A DNA stretch of 64,000 nt from Undaria pinnatifida (GCA_012845835.1 JABAKD010000026.1:1182046-1246045); one strand, 5' to 3'. Counted from the first letter of the stretch, positions 49,486-62,225 are shown. The notes: generated by a model from the sequence alone, not told the origin. A program made the numbers and translations.

Positions 49486-49835
49486 GGGGGGGAGAGACGA
49501 AGACGAGATTAAGGGTGTTGATGAGGATGGTGGAGACATTGGAAGCCATGGGAGGGTGGGGCGCTTTCAGTTACGGCATTTTCGGGTGGTCGATAATGAG
49601 TTGCCAGGCGGTCTGACTAGGTGGGAAGAGGGGCAGATTCCCCAGAAACCAAACGCAGAATGTACCAGAATTGCTTGGCAGGTGCAGGTGTTGCAGGTGT
49701 TGGGAATGGGGGAGCAGCTCATGTGTTCTGAGATATTGCGAGAGGGTACGCGGTTAGAGGCGAATTGGGGGATATGAGTGAACTGGAAGTCTTTAGTCGG
49801 GAAGGGCTGCTGGGTACGGAAAGACATGGGGGGGG

Positions 49836-50021
49836 ATGGAGCTAGTAGAGTTCGTTAAGTTTATGAAGTACAGTTGCGCAATGGAAGGGAACAATGGAGT
49901 CTCCATCATAGTAGGCAAGTTGGTGGAGCTCAGTTTCCACCATGAGCAGTTCGTGGTGCCGTCAGTGCCCATGATTAACGCATTGTTTACATCGGTTTGG
50001 AAACGTATCAAGACGGCACAC
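49836..50021 (+). pseudogene. Tyrosine recombinase N-terminal segment, cut by copia
   Basis: The frame reads MELVEFVKFMKYSCAMEGN, then IIVGKLVELSFHHEQFVVPS, ending at KRIKTAH: the SAM-like helical N-terminal domain of a DIRS-type recombinase. The second copia element begins at 50,022. The downstream half of the gene continues at 54,154 beyond it. Confidence 0.65.
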
Positions 50022-50437
50022 TGTTGAAAGTATGAACCTTGGATTCAAATCTAAGTTAATGCGCAGTTTTTTCACACGAATAAGATATGCAGTTGAATTT
50101 TACGTTGAATCTTACCTTGAATCTTCGGTGGAACCTAGATGTAAACGTAGATTTGAGTATTTTAAGGTTGTTCGTTGTCCCGGTATTCTACCGGACTACG
50201 GGCATTGTTCCGTGATGATCAAGTGGTGATGCAACCCACCATAATCACTCTCCCTTCTCTCCCTTCTCTCCCTGCTTCCCCTTTTTCTTCTTCTCTATTT
50301 GGCCTCAAGCGCTATTTCAAAAATATCCATTTTCCTTTCTCATCACAAGTGATATTAACAGACGCTTTGGTGCCACCTCTGCATCTCTTCGCATAGAAGA
50401 CAGAGCCTCCACACAACCATAGTGTTCACAGGCTATA
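50022..50437 (+). repeat. 5' LTR of the second copia element
   Basis: About 416 bp starting TGTTGAAAGTATGAACC and ending AGGCTAT followed by one more base. It matches the right LTR closely (GAATCTTCGGTGGAACCTAG, TGTCCCGGTATTCTACCGGA, AAGACAGAGCCTCCACACA). The palindromic CGGTATTCTACCG could form a hairpin. Confidence 0.88.
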
Positions 50438-50441
50438 AACA

Positions 50442-50452
50442 GGTTATGAGCC
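50442..50452 (+). promoter_or_regulatory. Half-tRNA(Met) primer-binding site, second copia
   Basis: GGTTATGAGCC follows four bases after the LTR, the same word as in the first element. The two LTR families differ, so shared use of the anticodon arm appears to be a trait of this copia lineage. Confidence 0.75.
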
Positions 50453-50929
50453 TTCGACGTTCCATGTAAACATTGATCGGCACCAAGCGACATCTCATTG
50501 AAGTTTGTCGCATCTTACCGGGAAGTTTGAGAGAAACCTTTATTAAGCCGGCTACAGCATCAGCATCAGCATCAGCGATCAGCATCAGCATTAGCATCAG
50601 CATCACCGATCAGCATCAGCATCACTATGGGAGTCCACGAAAGCAGATGATGCGGTAGACAAGCTCGTTAGAGCTCTTAACGGCAAATTTTATGGGCTAA
50701 AGTTCGACATATGGAAACGCACGGCCCAGTCCGTGAAAGGTATGCGTCATGCCGGGATCTCTGATATCCTGAAAGGTCGACCTTGCCCCGAGCCCGACCT
50801 AATTGTTCCACGTCCATCTTCGAGAATAAGTAGGCCTTCATGAGCTGTAACTTGCAGCCAGGCCGCTGACGAAACGGACCCTCAGTCCGGGGAAACACCC
50901 CCGGCTGATACGGCAGAAAATGTACAGCC

Positions 50930-51992
50930 GGACGCAGGGAGTACTCACGTGGACACGGCGCATCTGCTACCATCATCTTCAGGATATTCTACACTCCTAG
51001 CCGCAACATCAGTATTATGGTCCACTGATGACAACATCTCGAGTTGGGAAGACGTCAAGCACTGGCACCGCGACAATCTTCTTCCCTTCGACTTCTTGTT
51101 CCTGAGCACATCGGGAGCTGCGGCAAGCTTTCTCCTATAATTCAAGCCGAAACGAGGTGAACTTGTGAATGAGAAGGCTGCTTGGGATGGTATGGTTAGA
51201 AAATATCAAAATTCCACCCGCCAACTTGGACGTATACTCAAACAACAACTAACGCATATGGTCATGACGGATGGGCAAGACCTAGACGTGTTTATAAATG
51301 AAGTATACTATTTACGGGATGAATTAGTGGGCATGGGAGAGGTATTCAACGATGACAGCATGTTGGACATAGTGCTGGAAGGACTCACGAATGAATACCT
51401 ACATTTGACACTTGTGCGCCTTTTCCAGTATCGTTCGTTTTTAGGCGGGAAAGCGTAGTATTTGCCTGACGAATTTTGATTTCACTTGGTTTTTCGGATC
51501 TTCCTAGGGCTCCAGCACCTTTGTGTGACCACGGACTCTAGATTTTTGACAAGAGTTAATGTGAGAAAACAACAACCTGCAAATAAAACATAGCGCCGAA
51601 GCAGATGATGACTTCACACTCGACGAGCTGTGATAACAATGCGTAATATGTACCCGAATAGAGCTACAATGCGAAGCGGGCCTTTGCAAAAAGCGAAGGG
51701 GCGTGAATCTGCTATGGGAGTCACGTCAACACCCTCAGCAGTAGTGACCTGTTCACACTGCAAAAAGCCAGGCCATCGATTCCGAAATTGGTTCAAACGC
51801 AAGGGAAAGATGTCGAGAAAGAAACTTCCCCCGACACCTCGAAAGAATTCGTGGTGTAGCCTGCATAATACCGATCGCCACGATTATAGCGATTGTCGGT
51901 CTCAAATGCGGGACGACAATATATATCCCGTCGCCCTTGTCCTGGTCAACAAAATGGCCGGCATAATAACAACCGCAACGCTTACGCCATAA
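50930..51992 (+). pseudogene. Copia Gag with insertion and lost zinc ligand
   Basis: The frame reads SSWEDVKHWHRDNLLPFDFL and TSGAAASF, meets a stop near 51,138, then KAAWDGMVRKYQNSTRQLGR, DGQDLDVFINEVYYLRDELV and LEGLTNEYLHLTLV, a copia Gag core. A foreign piece of about 170 bp (51,420-51,590) interrupts it before SAEADDDFTLDEL. Downstream the knuckle reads CSHCKKPGHRFRNW, with Trp in place of the last Cys, then WCSLHNTDRHDYSDC. Stops, an insertion and the lost ligand mark a dead Gag. Confidence 0.85.
51420..51590 (+). repeat. Solo terminal piece of the 58-62 kb repeat element
   Basis: GCGGGAAAGCGTAGTATTT, TTTGATTTCACTTGGTTTTT, CGGATCTTCCTAGGGCTCCA and GACAAGAGTTAATGTGAGA match the left end of the large repeat near 58,110-58,260 and, reversed, its right end near 62,460-62,610. 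Here it lies alone within a copia Gag, like a tiny non-autonomous insertion. Confidence 0.8.
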
Positions 51993-52020
51993 CCGCCACA
52001 GATCCACTTCAACAACGCAA

Positions 52021-52314
52021 ATGGAAGCTTACGTTCCAGAGATACATGCTCCATCCACTACTACTGCGGCTGCGACTACAGCAGTTACTTCTACGCCCTT
52101 CGCGACTCCTTCCTGCCCATCCTCTCCTCCAGTTGGTATACGATGTTCTTTCATCGTCGCACCTCCGATCAGGATCGCCGCGCAGCCCGTCGACTTTTCC
52201 ATGACCGCGGACAGCGGAGCCTCTAGCCACTTCATCGACAATCAGCCTCGACCGGGCATAGAAAATAAAATGAAGCATCCAATATCTATATCGGTACCCA
52301 ACACCTACGCGTAA
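52021..52314 (+). pseudogene. Copia protease start
   Basis: After an Ala/Thr-rich linker the frame reads FSMTADSGASSHFIDNQ, the aspartic-protease active site (D-S-G-A-S) of copia polyproteins. The frame ends 30 codons later. Nothing like integrase follows. From 52,513 to 52,908 an open frame without family motifs is present; 52,909-53,736 shows no gene. Confidence 0.75.
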
Positions 52315-53736
52315 CCTATAGCCTCACCACAAGCGGAAGAATGCGAACCTTCAACGACCTCTGCTCGAAGATCAACGACTTCAGCACGGAGAACTCCTTC
52401 TAAACTCCAACAACTTGAAGTCACAACTACAACTCCGGCTCGCAAGACCGCCTTTGACCATAGCGACGGCCTTGTAAATTATCTCAGGCAACCTCCATGA
52501 TCGCAAAAATCATTGCTTTATGGAGTTCCATACAAGATTGCGGCGTTTCATGAGAAAATTAAGCCTGTTTCCGGTTCTGCCGTGCGCTATCGGACTTCTC
52601 AATCACCGACAAACCGCGATGTACCGAGGACGGAGAAGCGTGTTACGCACAATCGAATAAGCAATGTACCGACAAACGATTGGCCTGTTAAAATTCAGCT
52701 ACAAGACGGCAATGGACCGGGGAAGAACAAGGCCAACTTACACATCGCATCACAACCTTTCTCCCCGTTTCTGCCTAAGCGCTTCTTCAGCCTTCCTTTA
52801 CCTCCTATACAAATGAGCGCCATCAACAGCTACCCGAACGGCAATCCCGTCAACGATCGGAGACAGTCGCTGGAAAGGTGGGTACGGTTGAAATTGATAC
52901 TCAAGTAGAGAATATTACTTAGTGCAGCAGTTCGTTGTCAACTATAAGTTACAACTGCTCGCCAGCTACGTAATAGTAAATATGGAACTATGGGTCGTAT
53001 GAACTTAATTGAACGATTGTACAGCAATAAGCTATGTTCTACCGGAAAATGCGTACGAGTATATATTCCAGCATTGAGGAGTAAAGGCTCACAAAGACTG
53101 TCAATCTTATGCTCTTCGGCGTACGATTAGTATCAGACAGTTTATCGTCATATATGTGACCTAGGATCATATTGAAGTGGCATGGTTAACTTACAGCAGT
53201 GACTTCTGTTTGGTTTTTCTTTTCCAGGACATCGCTCAATGATGGACTGTAATTAAACCCATCATATTTTATTACAGAACTATCAGTACTCGTAGTTCTA
53301 TCTGCTTCCTATTTTTTTTGTTTTTGCAGAAGTACGTAAGTACATGAAACAAACAACTGAATGGTGAGAATGTTTTATTTTGCCATCATGGATACTTGTC
53401 CACGATTCTCTTTATTCGTCTAGTATTGTTCATTTTTTTTATACAATTCAGGAAGCGTGTTTAAAACCCAGTAGACAAATCTGCGCGTTTTATCTTCTAG
53501 GGTATTTATTGCTGGTAATTACACCAAGCTTAGTTTTTTATAGGTATATTTCCTTGTCTTGTAAGGTTTTATTACATTTTATTTTTTAGAAATGTGTAAA
53601 TAACATGGATACATCCATATTGCCGTGGTTGATACACCGGGCTGAATATGAGACCCATTTGTTTTTGATTATTTCACGAATTTGCTGTTTTAAGTATGAG
53701 GCTTTTCTAGCAGTCTGACTTGGCATTTTGAGGGCG

Positions 53737-54148
53737 TGTTGAGAGTATGAACCTTGGATTCAAATCTATGTTAACGCGCAGTCTATTCGCACGAATAAGA
53801 TATCCAGTTGAATCTTACGTTGAATCTTACCTTGATTCTTCGGTGGAACCTAGATGTGAACGTAGATTTGAGTATTTTAAGGTTGTCCGTTGTCCCGGTA
53901 TTCTACCGGACTACGGGCATTGTTGCGTGATGATCAAGTGGTGATGCAACCCACCATGATCACTCTCCCAACTCTCCCTTCTCTCCCTGATTTCCCTTCT
54001 TCTTCTCTCTTTGGCCTCAAGCGCCCTTTCCAAACAATCTTTTCTATTTCTCATCACAACTGATCTTAACAGACACTTCGGTGCCATCTCTGCATCTCTT
54101 CGCGTAAAAGACAGAGCCTCCACACAACCATTGTGTTTACAGGCTATT
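53737..54148 (+). repeat. 3' LTR of the second copia element
   Basis: It begins TGTTGAGAGTATGAACC after the tract GAGGGCG and ends AGGCTATT. It is followed by CACAC, the repeated target site. Confidence 0.88.
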
Positions 54149-54153
54149 CACAC

Positions 54154-54975
54154 TAACTTGCAGATGGGTGGTCAGCATCACAGGGAGTGAGAACGCCTTT
54201 GACGTTGGAGATGCTGACGGGGATGCAGGGGGGGTTCAGGCATGGGGAATAGGTGGGAGGGTGTTTTGGAGGCGTCCGGCATTGTTTATTCATACTGCAG
54301 CGGTCCGAAGTTCTTGCCAAAGGGAAAGATGTGCACCATGAAGTAAACGGTTTGCGAAGGGGGAAGGTGGCGTTTTTCAGGGATAACGAGCAGGCCGAAA
54401 GCAGAGCATACAAACCAAAAACTGTAGAACTGCGGTTCAGGGGATCGAACGGGGACAAAGGAGAAAGGGAGCGGTCTTGATGAGTACAAGGACAGGGCTC
54501 GGGGGGAGAACAGAAGGAACGACTGTGGGTCTATTTTAGAGAGCTTTTGTAAATATGTACAATAACGAGGAGTTGACGGAGAACGCCCCCGTAATGTCGT
54601 ATTGGGAGAGGGGTGGTTGGGAGGCATGGTTCAGGGGGCGGGCAACCCCATGCATGAAGGGGGGTATCGCTGGCGTAGGGGAGATATGGGGGCAGGAGTT
54701 GAAGGGAGCAAAGTCAAGACCGATTCCAGAAACCTTCGCGTTGAGGTCAGGGATAATAGGCGGGGCGACAAGGCTTGGCCGCGACAAGGGCGCCGCAGAA
54801 CATGAAAAAGAAAGAAGGAAGGTGCTCGCCGGACGCGCTTATGGAAGACGTTAGGGCGAACATGGACGACCCGGTCTGGGCGCCAGAGGTGTTGGAGCAC
54901 GGGGCAGGGGAGTTTGAAGCACGGCTTGGACAAGGCACCAGATGGGGCGGAATGGGATAAGTACACTCGGCCCAG
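54154..54975 (+). pseudogene. Tyrosine recombinase C-terminal part, catalytic residues lost
   Basis: In changing frames this reads RTPLTLEMLTGMQGG, GKDVHHEVNGLRRGKVAFFR, then PETFALRSGIIGGATRLG and LMEDVRANMDDPVWAPEVLE. Compared with the relative at 14.3-14.8 kb, LHSGR has become LRSGI and MGYVR has become MEDVR. The catalytic His, Arg and nucleophilic Tyr are therefore all replaced. It joins the N-terminal segment across the copia insertion. Several frameshifts confirm decay. Confidence 0.7.
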
Positions 54976-55019
54976 TAACGTAAGGACCGCTTGAGGAACT
55001 GCTATAAGAACCAACACGG

Positions 55020-55660
55020 TCAGTATATATATATATCCGGACGGAGAGGGGGGGAAATCGCGGTCTCGTGCTGGGAGGCGTCTCACTAGCGGAGCACGAC
55101 CAGTAGGTAGGTCGGCCACGTTAGGTTTGTGCAGGTGAGGGGGAGTAAGCGAGAGGGGAAGGGGAGAGAGCGGCCTCCCCTTCCCCTGCTCCCTCCTGGT
55201 ATTGAAGATAGAGGTATGGGAGGCGTACGCATCCGAGGGGGGCGGCGTGGGAGGTGCAGCCCTCCCCCCCTCCACACACCATTTCGGCTTATCTAATTAA
55301 ATCTCAAGTATCATTCGTGGAAGTGAAAACCTAAAGGGGACGGTTGTCGTTGAGGCAACCTAGTGTTTGAGGGTAACGGGTAGAAACCGAGAGCTGTGGA
55401 AGAACGAAATTTCAGGGTTCCGGGTTTTCCATGTATGACAGCGGGATGTTTGGTAATGAGAAATAATATCGAAACATGAAAGTTCCACGTGATTTTGAGG
55501 CAGAGAGATATACCGAAATGTCAGATGTCAACAAACAACTGTAGAGCTGTGTGAAGCCAAGAATCGCCGGTGCAAAGTGTTGACCAAGGCGAAATAAGCT
55601 AGGGAGGTTATGCACGGCCTAAAGAGGACCGTGGCACCGGGCAACAGGAGTCAGGGGGTC
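55020..55660. other. Stretch without recognised gene
   Basis: A short (TA)n run lies near 55,025. GA-rich and C-rich tracts give open minus-strand frames with no family features. Confidence 0.4.
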
Positions 55661-55734
55661 GTCAAGTTGTGTTTTCTCACCCACCCTTTCACAAATTTCC
55701 CCGAAGGATGGGCAACCAGAAGAAAAGTGTGACG

Positions 55735-56240
55735 CAGTGGTCGATTAGTGATGGCATACTCCTGATGGTACTGGCCGTTTGAAACGGGATTATTACAGTC
55801 AATCATTTGGCCTTTGTGGTGGATTCCCGATTGCACGAACCGTTTGAAACGGAACAACCCGAACGCACGCGTAGATGGTGATCGTGCAGTGATGGCATAA
55901 TCCCCATCGCACAGGCCGTTGGAAAATGTAATTATCCCGCTTAATAATCGTTTAGCAATCGTGGAAGGTTCCCAGTATGAACGGGCTGTTAGAAGCAGAA
56001 CTATCCGGAAGTGCAATAACATAGTGATCGGTCAGTGGTGGCATAATCCCGATCGCTCGAGCCGTTGGAAACGGAAATCGCTACAAGTGCACCCATGATC
56101 GTTTGTCAGCCGAGGTAAGTCCCTCACAGAAGCGGGTAGTTTGAAACAAAAAAAACACCCGAAAGCGCGGGCAAGGTAGTGGTCGATTAGCGGGGATTTT
56201 GCCGGGCGCACGGGCCGTTAGAATCGGAATCACGGTATGA
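55735..56240. repeat. Degenerate tandem repeat, about 100-135 bp
   Basis: The phrase GGCCGTTNGAAACGGAA with TGATGGCATAATCCCGATCG recurs at about 55,740-55,795, 55,835-55,925, 56,000-56,075 and 56,180-56,235. Units are worn and unequal. The remainder to 57,000 has no gene that I can support. Confidence 0.7.
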
Positions 56241-56999
56241 TAATACAAGTAGCGTGTCACGAATTTATGTACTGTTTGGAAGTATTGTAATTGTGGACCG
56301 CAAAGATGAATGATGACGTCTCGGGATCGACCCAAAACATACTGAATGGTAGTTGACATAAATATTCAATAATCGTACATAGTTTCACCGCAGCACAGAC
56401 CGGTCGTCTGTCCCCATCACTATTCGACCCGTCCGGAAAAAATCCGACATTTCGCGGGCCCAGCATAAGCAGCCCTTGATATTGTAAACTGCTATTTGCA
56501 TTTCTTTTTTCGTTTCCTGCGGGCATTAGCTTGTACGTCGGCCCTTACTCGTCCGTCGACGGGCTGCTGAACACATATCTACTAGCGTGTGGATAGTTCC
56601 CCGCTCCGCTGAGTCATCCTACCGAAACGATTGCACTCTTTGAGCCATATGGTGCTTGTATCCTTATGGTGTTTTTGGCCATTTGAGCTCCTCGGGTGAA
56701 GAACTACCGATTAGCCCGAGGCTGGGGTTCAAGTAAAGCCCCCCAAATTATCTCCCCCACGAATGCCACTCGCAATATCTAGTCGAAGAGTGGATATTTA
56801 GCATCGTACTGACCTCCATGACCAGTGGAAGAAGGTGACATTGCCAGATTTTTTTAACGGCCCAGGGCTGTCTCTGGATGCGAAACTCGTATCGACCAAT
56901 GACAGGTCTTCAATATTTTCAATACAATATTCAGGCCTTTTCTATACGGGGGTTCTTGGAATAGTGTTGGGGTGTTTTTCCAAGAACCGTGGAGTGCAG

Positions 57000-58260
57000 C
57001 AGGCGTTCGCTGCCTCGGTAAGGCATGCTGCGAAGCATGCCCTGGCAGGTTGGTAGCGAGTGGGGGGGGTCTTTATGCCGGGTGTACGGCCAGTCTCACC
57101 CTCACGGAGTGACACCTTCTTGCTGCTTCGTGTGGCCGCGAGGCTTAGGCGTGGCGGTAAAATTGGGTCGTACGTGGTGCGTAAGGCATGGTCACCTAAG
57201 ATCCGCGCATCGTTTTAGGCAGCAGCCGCGCAGCAGCAATACTTAGTCGGGATGCTCGTGCGCGGAGGCAAGCGCCAAAACGAGCCACACTGCGGCGCAG
57301 TCTTGGTTTGCGTGGAGGGAACTGCGCCGGCAGGAGGCTGGATTCAACGACGGAGGATGAGGTCGACTGACCGTCGACGGGCGGGGAGAAGACGGATTGA
57401 ACTCTCCCTGAACGAGAACTTTTGTTCTTCAGATCAGCACCGCAAACTGCCAGGAGCGTTTTGTTTTTGGGGACGGCGGTGAAGGGGAACCGATTGGAAT
57501 TGAGCGTCAACAAGAGCCAGTGCGAATGAGCGGGTGGGGTGAGCTAAGGCGACGAGCGGCCATGCAGAACCACAGCAGGAGAATGGAACACGGAGACCCA
57601 CAACCCGCACGCACATCATCATCACGACAGCAGCAATCGTCTCTTTTCAGGGTTTTTTTACGAGGCAACAGTACAGCATGTTACTTACGTCACAGATTTT
57701 GTAGAGTTTGTAGAGATGTATATCCTTCATGGGGAACGACCTCCCGCAACTTTCAATTTTCAGGCACGGGCGTCGTAGCTGCGCTGCAACCTGTCAGATA
57801 ACCCGGGAAGACGGGGCGATCATCGATATCTGTCTACACTAGGTGTTTTCGTTTGGTTCGATTGCTCTGATTTTACTGCATGCCCGCGGGTCATCACTCT
57901 GACAGCACTCCAGACAGCAGGCGCGTTCGTCTGTGCTCGCGATTACCGTGCGGTTTATACGGAGCAGGCAGCCAAACTGCTGTAGCTTGTAGCCCCGAGT
58001 TGGTTGGTTGTGGGAACGGGGGAACTGTAGATGCCGGAGTTGAGTAGATACCCGCGGCCATGTGAGTTCAATTTACCCGTTAGATCATTTCACTTGTTCG
58101 TCGCTTTTCTCGTACGGTGCGTTTTAAGGGGGGAAAGCGTACTATTTTCCGGACGACTTTTGATTTCATTTGGTTTTTCGGATCTTCCTAGGGCTCCAGC
58201 ACCTTTGTATGACCACGAACTCTTAGATGTGTGACAAGAATTATTGAGAGACAACAAAAA
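57000..58260. repeat. Left arm of a large inverted repeat
   Basis: This arm matches the reverse complement of about 62,460-63,990. It contains a frame at 57,252-57,482 (MLVRGGKRQNEPHCGAVLV, EGTAPAGGWIQRRRM) whose counterpart exists in the other arm. The inner end is GGGGGAAAGCGTACTATTTTCCGG, then TCGGATCTTCCTAGGGCTCC. Confidence 0.8.
57252..57482 (+). CDS. Small ORF in the inverted-repeat arm, unknown function
   Basis: A 76-codon frame, basic and Arg-rich (WIQRRRMRSTDRRRAGRRRI), similar to the frame at 63,536-63,865 on the minus strand: MLVRGG, EGTAPAG, RRAG and IELSLN are shared. Preservation of the frame in two diverged arms could mean a real small protein or an exon, or simple homology. 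It has no known domain, membrane helix or signal. Confidence 0.3.
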   Translation: MLVRGGKRQNEPHCGAVLVCVEGTAPAGGWIQRRRMRSTDRRRAGRRRIELSLNENFCSSDQHRKLPGAFCFWGRR

Positions 58261-58345
58261 CAACAACAACAGAAACAACAACAACAACGACAACGACGAC
58301 AACGACGACAACAACAACAACAGCAGAAGCAGCAACAACAATAAC
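58251..58345 (+). repeat. (CAA)n-type tract, copy 1
   Basis: ACAACAACA with GAC and GAA variants; it opens the first 1.88-kb repeat unit. The corresponding minus strand is GTT-rich. Confidence 0.85.
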
Positions 58346-60090
58346 CACACTGTAGAGCCATCAAACTTTTCCCGGCGCGGTCTTATCAAACATATATGCG
58401 CACATATTGAACTGTCCCGCCCCCCCCCCCCCACACCTGATCCCTCTTCTTTAAACGCCCCACTTGAAACAAAAATCTGCCATAGTAGTAAACACTACCA
58501 GCCAGCTGATATTACATCAGTATCTTTCTAGACATCCATGCCGTAGCTCCTATTCATTTCAGCCCCCCTCCTCTCCCTTTTCTTATTTTTCTCCCCACTC
58601 TTTTTTTCAAACGCCCCACCTACAATCGAAATCGGCCAGAGTAATGACCGCTTCCACGCAATTGATATCACGTCATTGTCTTTCTAGCCATCAATGACGT
58701 AGCTTTCATCCCCCCCCCCCCCCCCTCCCAAACGCCCCCTCCTTCCCAACGACCCGCACGATCGCCTAGACATAACAAACATACATATATGCGTAATACG
58801 CGAGATCGGAGTATCACACACAAGCTTGCAAATGATTTTCAACCATATCTTCGATCTCGCATCTGGAGTGTATTTTATTATTATATGTGACCTAAACCTG
58901 TTCAGAACCCTCCCCCCCCCTCCCTCCCCCCCCCGCCCCTCATCCCCGCCCCCCCTTTTCTTTCTGTTCCCGCTCCCTCTTGTTCAAACACCCCACCTAA
59001 CGTCGAAATTTGCCAGAGCAATAAACACTTCCACGCACTTGATATCACCTCATTATCTTCCTAGAGCCATCCATGCCGCTTCTTCACTTCACTCCTCCCC
59101 CCCCCCCTTCCATCAATGCCCCTTCCTTCCCCACCATCCGCAGCATCGCCTAGACCTAGCACCACGCGTATAGCAAACCCCTACATATATGCGACATGAC
59201 TTTAAAAGAAAAATCTTTCGCCCCCCTTTCCCCCCTCCCCCCCCCCCCACCCCGTCGAACGCTTTGCCCTCTCCTCACTGGTTGTACGACTCACAGGATA
59301 GGAGTTATAGTTGCCACGCAAAAACTAAGCTGTCCCGCCCGTCTCCCTTCCCCCCGGCTCCCTTATGATCAATCCCAGGCCCCAAAAATCCGCCCTCCCC
59401 TCACCGGTTATTCAATCTACATGATTGACTTGATAAACCGATGCATTTTTATCCACAGCCGTCAGATTTTGTCCCTCTCAAAAACGGGTTTCGTAGTCTC
59501 CGCGCACAGACTGAACAACATCACCCTGTTGACCCTGATGGCTACACTGTAGTTGTAAGGGGAGTCGCCGACCTATATCCTTAATGAGGACACACAACTC
59601 GTAATACGCGAGATCGGAGTATCACACACAGCTTGCAAATTATGAGTTTCGACAAAATCTTTGATCTCACAACTTGGGTGTATTTTCATTTTTACAATAT
59701 TGTTCCCCGTAGTTCCGTTATCTTTTCGTTTCTTTGTTCCTCTTTTCCACGTGACTTGCGACTGCTGTCGTGCGTATGCGTAGTGATATACACTACGTGC
59801 AGTATATACATGCGTTAGATTTTTTTTGGGGGGGCAAGTGGTATAGTCAGCTCTTCCAGGCGCGAGTAGCGAGAGGTATGCACCAGTATGGACCTGGTAC
59901 ATTGTGGGCTGATTGCCTATCAAACTTTGACATGTTTTTGGTGGATGCAAGAATAGGTCAGCTGTGATGTAGTCTATGCGTGTAGCACCTTGACTTTGTT
60001 TATGTTTCGCCCTGGGGTGTTCCTCAACTCCATAGTGACTGGAGACTTCCCTCTATGAGCACGGACTTCATTATGCGAGTTGATTGGAAA

Positions 60091-60149
60091 ACAACAACGA
60101 CAACAACCACAACGACAACAGCAACAACAACAACAACAACAACAACAGC

Positions 60150-60216
<67 letters not shown>

Positions 60217-60218
60217 AT
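60091..60218 (+). repeat. (CAA)n-type tract, copy 2
   Basis: A longer CAA run ending in seven or more CAG units (60,187-60,210), then the same GTAGAGCAATCAAG flank as copy 1. Confidence 0.88.
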
Positions 60219-61967
60219 GACCGCACTGTAGAGCAATCAAGTTTTTCCCGGCGCGGTCTTATCAAACATATATATGCGCACAAATTGAAGTTTCCCGCCC
60301 CCCCCCCTCACCCGATCCCTATTAAACGTCCAACCTAAAACCAAAATTTGCCACAATAGTAAACACTACCAGCCAACTGATATTACGTCAGTATCTTTCT
60401 AGACATCCATGCCGTAGCTCCTATTTATTTCAGCCTCCCCCCTCTCCCTTTTCTTTTTTTTTCTCCCACCCTTTTTTTCAAACGCCCCACCGACAATCGA
60501 AATTGGCCACAGTAATAAACACTTCCAGGCATTTGATATCACGTCATTGTCTTTCTAGCCATCAATGACGTAGCTTTCATGAACGCCCCCTCCCTCCCCA
60601 AACGCCCCCTCCTTCCCAACGACCCGCACGATCGCCTAGACCTAACAAACATACATATATGCGTAATACGCGAGATCGGAGTATCACACACAAGCTTGCA
60701 AATGATTTTCAACCAAGTCTTCGATCTCGCATCAGGAGTTTTTTTTAGTATAATTAAAAAAATGAAGATACACGAATTATTGTATGTGACCTAAACCTCT
60801 TCAGAACCCTCCCCGCCCCCTGCCCCCGCCCCCCCCCCTTTATTTTTGTTCCCGCTCCGTCTTGTTCTAACGCCCCACCTAACATCGAAATCTGCCAGAG
60901 TAATAAACACTTCCACGCACTTGATATCACCTCATTATCTTTCTAGAGCCATCCATGCCGCTTCTGCACTTCACTTCTCCCCCCCCCCTTCCATCCATGC
61001 CCCTTCCTTCCCCACCATCCGCAGCATCGCCTAGACCTAGCACCACGCGTATAGCAAACCCCTACATCTCTGCGACATGACTTTAAAAGAAAAATCTTTC
61101 GCCCCCCCTTCCCCCCTCCCCCCCCCCACCCCGTCGAACGCTTTGCCCTCTCCTCACTGGTTGTACGACTCACAGGATAGGAGTTATAGTTGCCACGCAA
61201 AAACTAAGCTGTCCCGCCCGTCTCCCTTCCCCCCGGCTCCCTTATGATCAATCCCAGGCCCCAAAAATCCGCCCTCCCCTCACCGGTTATCCGATTTACA
61301 GGATTAACTTGATAAACCGATGCATTTTCATCCACAGCCGTCAGATTTTGTCCCCCTCAGAAACGGGCTTCATAGTCTCCGCGCACAGACTGCCTAACAT
61401 CACCCTGTTGACCCTGATAGCTACATTGTAATTACAAGGAAGGGGAGTCGCCGACCTATATCCTTAACGAGGACACATAACCCGTAATACGCGAGATCGA
61501 AGTATCACACACAGCTTGCAAATTATGAGTTTCGACAAAATCTTCGATCTCACAACTGAGTTTTTTTTTTTTATACAATATTCTTCGTAGTTCCGTTCGT
61601 TATCTTTTCGTTTCTACGTTTCTCTTCTTCAATTGACTTGCGACTGTCGTGCGTATGCGTAGTGATGTACACTACGTGCAGTATTTACATACGTTAGATT
61701 TTTTCTTGGGGGGCAAGTGGTATAGTCAGCTCTTCCAGGCGCGAGTAGCGAGACGTATGCACCAGTATGGACCTGGTACATCGTAGGCTGACTGCCGATT
61801 AAACTTTGACATGTTTTTGGTGGATGCATGAATGGGTCCGCTGTGATATAGTCTATGCGTGTAGCACCTTTGCTTTGTTTATGTTTCGCCCTGGGGTATT
61901 CCTCAACTCCGGAGTGACTGGAGGCTGCCCTTTGTGACCACGGACTTGATTATGCGATTTAAAAGGA

Positions 61968-62136
61968 GAACAACAACGACAACAACATAACGACGACCAC
62001 AACTACTACAACAACAACGACGACCACAACTACAACAACAACAACGACGACCACAACAACAACGACGACGACCACAACAACAACAACGACGACCACAACA
62101 ACAACAACGACGACCACAACAACAACAACGACGACC

Positions 62137-62223
<87 letters not shown>

Positions 62224-62225
62224 GC
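61968..62225 (+). repeat. (CAA)n/(CGACCACAA)n tract, copy 3
   Basis: It starts with CAACGACGACCACAACAA higher-order units and ends in about 30 pure CAA units. It is the longest of the three tracts and the last part of the tandem array before the inverted right arm. Confidence 0.9.

Larger units (their letters stand above)
50022..54148 (+). mobile_element. Second copia element (Gag-protease remains) in DIRS-like DNA
   Basis: Direct repeats 50022-50437 and 53737-54148 begin TGTTGAAAG/TGTTGAGAG. The 5-bp sequence CACAC stands immediately before the left LTR (50017-50021) and after the right one (54149-54153), a good target duplication. A half-tRNA(Met) primer-binding site follows the left LTR. 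The inside has Gag and protease remains and no integrase or RT. The element is non-autonomous and damaged by stops. Confidence 0.88.
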
